A DNA stretch of 64,000 nucleotides from Cyclina sinensis (lineage: Eukaryota > Mollusca > Bivalvia > Venerida > Veneridae). This document shows, piece by piece, positions 14,601-26,600 of the stretch; position 1 is the stretch's first letter, and each line of letters starts with the position of its first letter. Under the pieces are notes generated by a model. The model was not told the DNA's origin and did no database searches. It saw nothing but the letters and a program-made list of their open reading frames with translations. The DNA lies in the NCBI GenBank assembly GCA_012932295.1, contig JAAONU010000001.1:27070550-27134549 (forward strand). Direction: 5' to 3'. The translations under genes were made by a program, and so were the position numbers.

Positions 14601-17600
14601 GAAGATGCTCGTAACAATGAAGCCCTGGATGAGTACAAGAAGAAGACTGCCCGAGAAATGGAGACAATCCAAGCACAGTTGGAGGAAACAAGAGCTGCTG
14701 CTGACCGTCTTGACAAGTCACGCAAGAAGTTACAGTCTGAGGTCGATGACTCTAACATGGAGCTGGAGAAACAGAGATCTATTGTCCTGGCTGCTGAGAA
14801 GAAACAACGTAAATTTGATGCTCTGCTCAATGAAGAGAAGGCCAATACTGAAAGGTAATGTTCATGGTCTTTTTTTTTTTTTTTTTTTTTTGGTAAAAAA
14901 GTCTGAAAAGTCTGATAAAAAAAAAAACAAAAGAGTAAAACATGTTGCAGTGTTAGGGAGTAATCCTGAATATAGGCTAAAATATCACAAGTGGAAAATT
15001 TAGATTTGAGTGTTTTAGATTTACATTCTTGTCATGTATCTATAGGCTTCTGCAAGAGAAGGATAATGCAGAGAAAGAAAGCCGTGAGAAGGAGACAAGG
15101 ATCCTGAACTTACAACGTGAGTTTGAGGAACTTCAGGATAGGTTTGAGCAGCTTGAGAGACAGAAGATTGCCCAACAGAGAGAACTTGAGGACTTGTATT
15201 CTACCAAGGATGATGTTGGCAAAAATGTATATCATTGAAATTTATATATGCAGTTAACTTAATGCCAGCTTAGTTTTTAAAGTTTTTTTGTGTGAAGTTA
15301 TAACAAACTGTCATGAAATATTCTCATTTGCTGTCCAATACTTATTGAAAGAATTTCTACATCTCTTCCTAAGTACATTGTATTGTTGAAGCAATAGGGA
15401 TCATTTTTTTTTTTTATATAGAAGTAGTAAGACCTTGGAGTGCAGTTGGTTTAAACCATTTTAAAAATAAAAATCTTGGAGAAAAATGGTAGTCCCACAT
15501 TCGAAGTCTTTTACAAGCAAGGATTATTCAGCTCATACTAGTGATAACAGTTAGGTGTTTCAGAAGGAAATGTTGAAATTATTTTTGAAATTCTTGTTTA
15601 TCTCACACACAGATTCACGAGCTTGAGAAAATGAAGCGTAACATGTCTGACCAGGTGGAAGCACAGCGTTTACAGATTGAGGAACTAGAGGACGAACTCC
15701 AGGCAGCTGAGGATGCCAAGCTACGTATGGAGGTGAACATGCAAGCAATGAAGGCACAGTTCGAACGAGACCTTGCCGGTCGTGATGATGCAGTTGAAGA
15801 ATCTAAGAAGTCTCTCATTAGACAGGTGAAAATCTGGATTATATGGTAGCAGTATGAGCTCTTATTGTATGAAAATTATAAAAGAAAAAGGTGGCTGAAA
15901 AGTTTTTATGATGGTGTTAGTTGTAGTTTGTAAAAAGTATATGGTTGTTGAATGACCTTTGAAACTTAGTGTTGCAAATGAATATTTGATCTGTTGATAG
16001 TGTGATGTACACTTGAAGTTTGGAAATGAAGTTGAACTTTTATATTGCAAGTTCAGTTTGAAGTAATGATATTTATTTTTAATAAGAGAAAAGGAGGCAT
16101 GTAGTTTTTGAACAGTCTTTCCCTCAGTCCGTCCGTCATTCTGTCCGAAAACTTTAACATTGGCCAAAACTTCCTTATTAGTAGGTTTTTACTTTATACT
16201 TGGACACAACACCCCTTTGGACAAGACCTTCCAACTGACCTATATTTATTTGACCTTGACCCCTGAATGACCTTCAACTTGAAGATCCATTTGCCCAAAA
16301 ACTATAACATTGGTCTTAACTTTCCTATTAGTATGTAGATGTACTTCATGCATGGACACAACACGGCTTTGGACAAGACCTTCCCACTGACCTATATTTA
16401 TTTAAATTTGACCCCTGAATGACCTTCACCCTGAAGATCCTATTGTCCAAAAACTTTAACATTGGCCATAGCTTTCTTATTAGTAAGTGGATATACTTCA
16501 CACTTGGACACAAAATCCCTTTGGACAAGACCTTCCCAATGCTGTATATTTATTTGACCTTGATCCCTGCATTGGTCTTAGCTCAAAAGTCAAAGCATTG
16601 TCATCTTACAGTATCAGTTCTTATTCATTGCAGTTGCGTGAAATGGAATCTGAGCTTGAGGATGAGAGAAAACAAAGGGGCATTGCTGTTAACGCTCGTA
16701 AAAAGCTAGAGAATGACATCAAAGATTTTGAACAACAAGTGGATGCTGCCAACAGAGTAAAGGATGATGCCATTAAGCAGTTTAAGAAGATACAAGCACA
16801 AATGAAAGACTTTGCTCGAGAGCTAGATGAAGCCCGCTTATCAAGGGACGAGGTGCACGCCTCCTTTAAAGAGAATGAGAAGAGATTGAAGAATCTAGAA
16901 ACTGATAACCTGAAACTGCAGGAAGACTTGGCTGCCGCTGAGAGGGCAAGGCGTAATGCAGAGGCAGAGAGAGATGAGTTACAGGATGAAATGAGTAGCA
17001 GCAACACAGGAAAGTAAGTGCCTCATTTACACATAGCTTGTGACGCAAATGCTTTCATCAGTTTCAGCAGATTGAACTGAAACTTGCCAGGAATAGTCAA
17101 TACACAGTGTAGATGTGCAAGACATAACATTTGATTCATATCCATCAAGACATCCCAGAGTTATCTCCCATTGAACTTATATCATTTTTACATGCAGATT
17201 TAAGTCAACAAGTAGCTTATGAGGCAAGCTAGTCTCAGTTTTTCATTGTATACTGGCATCATAGCTTTATGAGAGTTCAGATTTGCTTCTGCTGTTGAGT
17301 CAGTATGGGTATTTGTCATCTTTAATGACTGTTCTAGTTTTCTTCTATTTGCAAGCAATATAGAAACATAAAATCATGTTCCTGAAACAGCATTTTGAAT
17401 TATCTTTAATTTAAAACAAAGTATTTATAAGCTAAAATCTATGGGTCAGTATCGTTGTATAATTGTTCTTTAAGAAATTAAAAGAATTATTAAAAAGCTT
17501 ACTTTATATTGTGCAGAAATGTATTATTTTCAAGAAAAACTCTTTGCATATTTGAAAATATCATGGAACATAATCGTGGTTAAAGATGTAGAAATCTTAC

Positions 17601-20600
17601 AGAACATTACAGCACAGTTACTTGATTTGTGTTGTTAAGTTGTTCTACTTGTATCTTAAGTTTATATTGATAAGTGTGTGCATATATTCGTATATATTCA
17701 AGGTCATCATTGCTGGATGAGAAGCGTAGACTAGAGTCACGTATCAGTCAGCTTGAGGATGAACTTGAAGACGAACAAGGAGCTAATGCAGATCTCCTTG
17801 ATAAAGCACGCAAGGCAACTATGCAGGTTGGTTATGAATTTATTAACAAGTTTCTACAGGAAAGTCAAAAATAGGTTGCAAAAATGTGTTAGAAAAGTAG
17901 ACATCAGAGATAACCGTCTGGTTTTCTTTTGAGTAAATTCAGTTAATTTCATAAGAGGTAGGAATGTATTTCTGTTTTTCCTTTCTTTTTTAAAGTGGCT
18001 GACACAGATGGGTCGACGATGCATAAAGAAGAAAATGATAAAAATTCTGGTTGTAGTTGTGAAGAACATATCTAAACTAAGTCACTGTCTCAGTTTTTGA
18101 TACACATCATAATATAAAGTTTTTGACACTTTTATAGGTAAAAAGTTTACCCCATTAGTCAAGGTACTTTGTTTATATTGTTTATTTTGACATATGGCAT
18201 GAAACTTTCTAAGAATAGTTTTCATCATGTAAACTTACACACCTGGGTATTTTGTTGCAAATTTATTGGAGATTGGCAGAGTAATGACCCCTGACAAAGC
18301 TAAAAAAAAAAAAAAAAAAAAAAAAGGCAGTTTAAGACTTTATACACACCTGTAATTGTACAGGATTTTTTGTGACAATACAGCGAAATTTGTGGGCATC
18401 CATGTCCTATTGACACACCCCTAGTTTCCTTTGACAAAATTTTGTGGTTTTACAGTCCATCGTAGCAAAATCTTGTGCCATAACTACTTTCCACATTTCA
18501 AGGACTATGAAACTTTGCATGATCAGCTTAAGTGTAGATGTACGTGAATATTTTTTATGCCCCCCAGTGGGTGCTTTGTGGTTTAATGGCCCGTCATAGC
18601 AAAATCTTGTGATGATAACTACTTTCACATTTCATGGATTATTGATTTGAAACTTGGTGTACATCATTAAGTGTTAGTGTAGATGTGAGTGATGCATTCT
18701 ATGAATGGCCTTTTCCTCTGAGATGGTGGTATTATGGGGTATTATTCACATTCAGTGATGGCTCTAGTTTATTTTCAAAGCGGACCTAACTGTTCTGAGC
18801 AAACTAGTGAGTTGTTTAAAGTGTACCTTGTGTACTTTTTACTTAATTTACTTTACAGTTTGAACAGAGTCAGACGGATCTGCAGTCCGAAAGATCTGTA
18901 ACCCAGAAACTGGAGACCCAGAGAATGCAACTGGAGAGACAAAACAAAGAGATGAAAGAGAAACTAGCTGAGCTTGAAGGCCAGATCAGGACACGTACAA
19001 AAGCCACCATAGCAGCCCTTGAGGGCAAGGTGTCCAACCTAGAGGAACAGCTAGATCTAGAAACTAAGTAAGTTAATGTCATAGAAGACTGGACAGTTAA
19101 AATTGAAGATCATTTATTTATACAATGAAACATTCTTAAAACGAATTTTTAGGGACACGGCAAATTGGTTCGTTATATTCGAAATTTGTTATCTCGATAC
19201 AATAAGATTTTGTTATAATGCTTGGATATATTTTTTGCTTAAAAAGTCATGCCATCCATTTCTGTACTGGTTATTAAATTCATTTCCATTTGGATTTTTT
19301 CGGAACAGTAAACTACATTTTGTTAAGTCTGCTAATTTCTAAATCCTATGAATGAGAGCACTAAAGGGAGCATTTTCTGGTTCCACCTGTTTTTTGTTGT
19401 TCCCAGATAAGAAATAGCTTTGAAGAAGTAATACCAGAGGAGTTGATGAACTTGGATTTTGATATTGTAATTGCAGCTGTTGTTTTTCAGGGAAAGGAAC
19501 ACATTACAGAGGGCAAATCGTCGACTAGAGAAGAAACTGAAGGAGATAGCTGTTCAGGCAGAGGACGAAAGACGCCATGCTGACCAGTACAAAGAACAGG
19601 TAGGCGTTTGCAGAGCAACAGATGAGCATCGTTTTATCCGAAATACAATTTTTTTTTTCGAGAAAAACAATTTAAAGTTAAAACTTGATCATTTAAAAAG
19701 GATAGAGTTCTTAAATCTGAATTTCAATGGATTTCTCTATCATTCATTCTTTATGCGGATATTTTTTTGAGGGGTAAAGTTTACATCAACACCACTACCT
19801 ATCAACTCACAAAGTTTGAAAATTCCGATTTAAGTATCAGATTTTAAAAAATACCTTTGTCAATCGTCCTGTTTCAGAAAAAAATGTCTTCCACGACAGG
19901 TTTAGAAACAATTAGACTGTCTTTTCATCCATGCTAAGTTTTTTGACAAACTAAACAAGTAGGAACTATTTGAAATCAAAGATTTTGAATGAAAACTACA
20001 GTAAAGCTCCCGGGATATGTACATTTTTCTCTATAACTCGGCGGACCTAAGAAGGAAAATCGCCAAGAAATTCTGAGAAACTCCCTAAATTGGGGAAGGA
20101 TAAACTCTGCAGATTTTGGGTGTTCACGTCGATTTGAAAACTAAAAAAAAAAAGATTTTAAATTTAAGTAGTGAAAAACTATTTCAGAAAAATAACTGGT
20201 AGTGAAAAAACTGTTTGCAAAAAAGTTACCTGTTTCTCTTCTTTTGTATTGAAGGCACGTCTGATTTCAAAATGTATATAAACATCTATTACTATGGCTT
20301 ACTGACCTGTACAGAACGACTGTCTGGATATTTCATTTTTTCATTATTACATGTTTGTAACTTTTGCTTTATTCAAAGAATTGTTCATACTAAGTGCATA
20401 TAACAGAGATTTGGTCTAACAATAATGCATCATACAGATTCCCAGTTTTCTGTTCGCATTAAATGTTTTGAGTAGAATTTAGCACTACAGCTAAATGTGA
20501 CTACTTTGAATTGGCAAAAGACCTGTAAATTTTGTCATTGAATTTGACTTTTTTCTTCTTCCAATTCCAGCAGAAATAACACATGGGACCTATCAGTAAA

Positions 20601-23600
20601 GTACAGCCTTATTTTGTTCTGTCACAATTTTTTCAGTTGCCTTTTGACTATGCTTTGTTTAACCTAGACAACCACTTGCGATATTAAAATGATTGTTTTG
20701 CCAGTGTGGAAATTCCAGAGAAGCGAGTGAATTTCAAGTTAAAATATTATATTGTAAGGTTGATTGAGGATTCCGAGACAAATATTGTCTTTGAACTATT
20801 TTTAAGGTAACACAACTGGAAACATAAATTTTTTCGTAAAATTACATTGACAGTTGTTCCAGTCAACAATTTTGTTATTCATGAATGCCTAGTTTGGATG
20901 TACTCATGAAATATTTCTTGAAAAAATATGCTATTAGAGTTTTAAGTTATTTGGTATCAACATTTTTAGGATGAATAATAGTATTTTGTTCTAAAAGAAT
21001 TTATTAGCTATTATATATATAATCAGAGCATTTATCTGAACTGACAAACAACATATATGTTTAATTCTTTTGTTGTTCGTTGTCATTTATGATAATTACT
21101 ATCAGTATAATTATTTATGGTATTGCAAATTTAATAGTGGGAAAAAGCATCTATTTCCTATGCTCGTAAAAATGATAGAAGTTAAAAATAAATGATACAC
21201 TGATCAGATGTAAAAGGTGCTTGTGCTTTAGCTGACACCAGCAATTCCACAGACAGGTAACTTCCAAACTATAAATATGTTTTGTAATTTATGTTTTATC
21301 AAACATGTGCCTACACCAACCTACTGTTTGTTAACATTGCTTTCTCCTTTCACACTTTCCTATACTATCTGGCCTTCATTTTCAGTGAAAACCATGTTCT
21401 TGTCCTAAGTGTGGGTTACGTGGCATATGTCTGTTCACAACGAGAGGTCTTGTTTTTGTTACTATATCTTTTTAGTTCCCTACCAGTTCACTGGGGGGAC
21501 TATAGGTTTGCCCTCCTTTTGTCAGTCTGTCTGTTTGAAAAAAACTGGATCCTGCGATAATTCAAAAAGTACTTGAAATATGTTCAAGAAACATGAAACA
21601 TGGATAGATGGCATATATTTTTATAGACATAAAGCAGATCATTTTATTTTGTTCCTGTGTTGAGGAGCCTACCTATGAACTTGGATCTGTCCTGGATATT
21701 GCCTTCACAAACTACCCAGTTTTGGCAATTGTCACATAGCCAACATGCCTGTGTACCTGTGTACTATTCGGACCACCACCTGATATGTGTCCACATGAAA
21801 ACCTCAGATATTTATTTGTATTACATGTGAATATTTTATTTATAATGTTACACCCACTTAATAAGCATGTGATCTTTTGATTTTCTGTTGTATAAAACTT
21901 ACCTTCATCTGTCATTAACAACAAGCTATTGATTTCAGCTTATTGTCAATATTTGAATTTTGGTTCTATTTATTGTAACAATGCTCTTTCTGGTAGGGGA
22001 CTTTTATTGCATGGCAATAGTCTTACTTGTTGATAAAGTCATTGCAACATCTCTTGTATAATTTCAGGTTGACAAGATGAACGCCCGTGTGAAGGCTCTG
22101 AAACGTCAGTTAGATGAGGCTGAGGAAGAAGTTACACGAATGAATGCTCAGAAACGGAAAATACAGCGCGAGCTAGATGATCAAATGGAACTGAATGAAT
22201 CTGCAAGCAGGGAAATCTCACAACTCAAAAAATATAGGTAGGTATAGTGCAGGGCATAATTTGGGTCTTATCTAAAGGTACCAGTCTTACATATCTTCTG
22301 TTTAAACTGCCTGACTGTTTGGGCAAAAAAGACCTTATTTAACCCTGAAATATTTCTTGCATTTTTCATATGATTTTTTTTTAGCTTTTAGTATCCTCTT
22401 TTGTCCAGTGTCTGTCCATCCTGTGTTTACATTACAACCAACATCTCCTCCTGTACCACTGGTCCAGTTGCAATAAAACTTAACAAGAATGATCCTTGAT
22501 TGATGGTTTACTTTCAAGAAAATATAAATATTTAAGTTCCATGCAGAACTTCGGTTGCCATGGCAACTGAAAGGGAAAAAAAAAAATCTTATTGTCTGAA
22601 ACCACAAGGTCTAGAGCTTAGATATTTGGTTGTAGTATCATCTAATGGACCTCTACCAAAATTGTATAAATAAAAGTTGTGGGGTCAGAATTGGCCCGAA
22701 CAGAGGTATCACTCCATTTTGCATAGGCTTTTATAGGAAAATCTTCAATAATCTTCTTGTCTGAAACCACATGTCCTAGAGCTTAGATATTTGATTTGTA
22801 GTACCATCTTTTCACCTCTTCCAGAGTCTAATAAATCATGGCTCTGGATTCAAAATTGGCATCACCCGAGCATAGGTGACAGTATCACTGAGTATAAAAC
22901 CCCGAAAATAGAAAAAAAAATAATAACTCTTAACTAATAGATCTACAAGGTGTATTTCATGCAGGACCTTCAATTTTTCAAAGTACCACAATCTATGTTA
23001 ATTCAGTAAAAAATATTGAAAATGTTATTTTCACAGTATATATCTTCTTAATAAATAATCTGCAAGATACTTTGAAAATCAGTCCAATGTCTTACGAGCA
23101 GTGTCATAATATATAAAATATCTATTTGAGAACATAACGTGACTAGGTGTCTGAGTAAAATTCCATGATATTGGATTCTGCTCATATTTGGTGTTTCTAT
23201 CACTGTCTGAATAGTAATTTATGTTAATATTTAATGTGAATAATAGATCATCATTTTTACTTGCTTAAATCCCTTTACTTATATTGTTTGTTTGTGCTTC
23301 GCATTGAAATTTTTTTTATCTTTTAGGTAATCTTGCTTTCATTTCACCATGTTTGTTTCAAATCATTCAAGTGACATCAGGAAATTCCATTTTTGTGTCA
23401 AGTTTTTTCATTGGCTATTGGAACACACTCCAAATAATTAACTAATGAAAACAGTCATTACAAAAATCAAAAGCCAATGGTCTTTCTCCAGAAGTGCAGG
23501 AAGAAAACACAATAAAGGTTTTGGGAAGAAAACGCTGTGATATATTTAACAAAACAACCAATATTGGTGCATTAGTTTGTTCATTAAATTGGTACATTGT

Positions 23601-26600
23601 TACCATGTTGATCTTGTGCATACTTATTATTATACCCCCTGCACAACAAAGTTGTAAGGAGGGTATACTGGAATCAGCTTGTCCGTCTGGTCATCAGGGC
23701 ATAACTCTATATAAAAGCTATTGGAGGTATAGCTTTAAACTTCGTAGATGGATAGATCTCATTTAGGAGAAGTGCAGTGCCCTAAAACCATAACTCTTTT
23801 TCCATAATTTGGGAATTACTGCCCTTTGAAATTTTTCATACTTAATTTTTGTCTGGGGCATAACAAAAAAAAATATTGGCGGTATCAACTTGAAACTTCA
23901 TAGGTAAATAGATCTCATGGAGGAAAATTGCAGTGTCCAAGAACCAGAACTCTTTTTTTCCATAATAGTGGAGTTATTGCCCTTAGAATTTTTTCATACT
24001 TCATTTTTGTTTGGGGCATAACTTAAAAAGTGTTGGAAATATCAACTTGAAACTTCATACATAAATAGATCTCATTTAGGAGAAGTGCAGTGCCCAAGAA
24101 CCATAAGTCTCTTACACAATTTTGGAGTTATTGCCCTTCATAATTTTTCGTACTTAATTTTAGTTTGGGGCATGAAGTAACATGTTCCATATATCAATAC
24201 GCTACTGACAAAGCAGCATGCTGGGAGGGGCTTTGGTGCCAGGAAAGTGGCAGTTCTAGTTTTTGAACAAAATAAGTGCAAAAAAATTGGAAAACAAGTC
24301 ACCTCAGTGATGTTCCTTGTTGTTCTGTATGAAATGAAATGAATACATTAGTAAAACGTTAGACAATTTTTTTTTTTCATTTCTAGGGGTTGTATGCTCT
24401 TTGATACTGTCACCTGTGCACCTGAGGAGTCAGTTCACTTTGCATAGACTTTAATTAATCACCTTGAATGCCATTAAACCAGTTGCAATAAAACTTCACA
24501 GGAATGATGCTTTAAATAGTTTTTTTTTTTCAAAATTATAAAAGAAATGGAATTCGTGCAGAACTCTAGTTGCCATGGCAGCTGAATGGAAAATTTTCGA
24601 AAGTCATCTTGTTAGAAATGCCTGGCAAGATCTGAAAATAGTTTGGCACAAAAGTTGCTTATGTGACTGTATATATGAATTTTAAAATTTATTGCAATCT
24701 GTGAAAAAGAAGCATGGCCACCAGGGCCAGGGATTATTATCCTTATATGTCTATATAGGAAACTATAAAGGAAGAAGATCCTAGAAACTAGAATAATTAA
24801 AAAACTGAAAATAATTTGGCACATTTTGAGTGACCCTTTATATAAATTGAGAAATTTATTGCGATCTGTGGTAAAAATATGGCAGCCAGGAGTGGGGCTT
24901 ATTTTCTTTTTTGACTTTATAGGACAACTTAAAAAATTTAACACCCACCAACCCCTCCTATACATTGTTTGATAGCCCCTTTTCAGGTGAGCGATCCTAG
25001 ACCATTTGGTCCAATTGTTATTTAAATGTCAGGCAGATTTAACTGAAGGTTTGCATTAATGTGTCTTGATGTCATGGTCAATGGGCAATATATATATACA
25101 AATGTAGAATAGTAACTTTGTGTAGAACGTATCTCTATAATAAATGAACAGTGATATAATAAAGGTTTAAATGTTAATTGGTATTACCGGTAATTAAAAA
25201 ACTTAGGCAATGAATCTTACTGGAAAACTCAGTACCACTGATCTGGTGATGTCACAGTTTGTACTTTATGAAGTAGCTTTTCTCGTTGTTGGTTGATATG
25301 TACATATCTAGAGAGTGGTTGATTATTGTTTTTGTTTTTTATTTGCTTAAAAGTGGTTCATTGAGGCTACACTAGGAACATTTGAATTACCTACATACTG
25401 TTGTGATACAAAATATACAGTGACTTAGATCTGTAATGCCTAATGATCAAACAGAAAAAATGGAAAGAAAGACACTGCAGAATTAAACTGATGGGAAACC
25501 GGAGAAGCATTAAAATTTGTTAGCTGTGTTAAATCTTTTGACAGCTTTTTTTGAGAAAAAAAAATCATCACTGAATTTCAGTACTGGGTGTGCCAGAAAT
25601 ATCTCAGACCATTTCCTCTTGGAATATTCAGGCTGAGCATCAAACCCATTCTGTGATGAATAATTTACAAACTATAAACTAGATGGCTTGCCCTACAGTA
25701 GGACAGACTATAAACTAGATAGCTTGTCCTACTGTAGGACAGACTAGAAACTAGATGGCTTGTCCTAGAGTAGCTCTTTGGATGACGTTGGTTGTTGGAG
25801 AATGGCTTTGTTTGTTGTATATTCCACCATATATTCATTTTCTGTTGCTGCTTTATTTACACAGAGAGAGCAGGTAAGTTGATCACATTGTTGTCATAGT
25901 TACTGTTGCTATGGTTACTGTGCACTTTGCTTTTACACCCATTATTTTTCTCATGCCTTGTAATAATGGGACATTGGAAAAGCTTATGTATTGTTTAATC
26001 TATTATTTGTATACAAAAAAGACACCAAACATTTTGATGATCTTAAATGTTGGTCAGTCTTTTCTATGTGCATTTAGAGCATATTTGTTACCCAATGTGC
26101 ATTAGTATGCTGTGCTTTAATCACCTCACCCCTGAAAAAGAAATCCAGTGTATTCAGGCAGCAACTTAACAGATAAAGTCAAGTACCCAGAATTGTTATA
26201 CCCCCCTAAACAAAGTTTGGGGGTATATAGGAGTCACCCGGTGATTGGTTGGTCAGTCAGGCGGTCTGTTGCAATTTCCTTGTCCGGAGTATAACTTGAA
26301 AACTAATGATTGGAATTCAATGCAACTTCATACAATGGTCAAGCACAAAAGAGGAAGTGCAGTCTTCAAGAATCATAACTTATCTTCAGTATTTGCAGAG
26401 TTATTGCCCTTTGTTGGTTTTCTTGTCCGGAGCATAACTTGAAAACTAACGGTTGGGATTCAATGCAACTTCATACAATGGTCAAGGACATTTGTGGGGG
26501 TATGGTTCGCATTCAGTGATAGTTCTAGTTTAAGTAGACATAAATTAAATGTTAACTGACATTCCATTTTAGCTCATCTGAGCATATGTTCAGGGTGAGC

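Larger units (their letters stand above)
22380..25022 (+). repeat. Family A copy 4, split by a hAT-like insertion
   Basis: Left part 22380-22870 (AGTGTCTGTCC, GGTTGCCATGGCAACTGAAA, CTTATTGTCTGAAAC units). Right part 24419-25022 ends CAGGTGAGCGATCCTAGACC. The two parts are interrupted by the element at 22871-24418. Confidence 0.75.

Noticed and set aside
16621..17007. 128-codon minus-strand open frame, Ser/Leu-rich
   Set aside because: It is the antisense of the 380-nt myosin rod exon. Glu/Lys/Gln-rich coding sequence gives long Ser/Leu/Phe antisense frames, and similar shadows occur behind other rod exons.
23494..23766. 90-codon open frame, hydrophobic
   Set aside because: It lies across the hAT-like element and a family B repeat and has no family signature.
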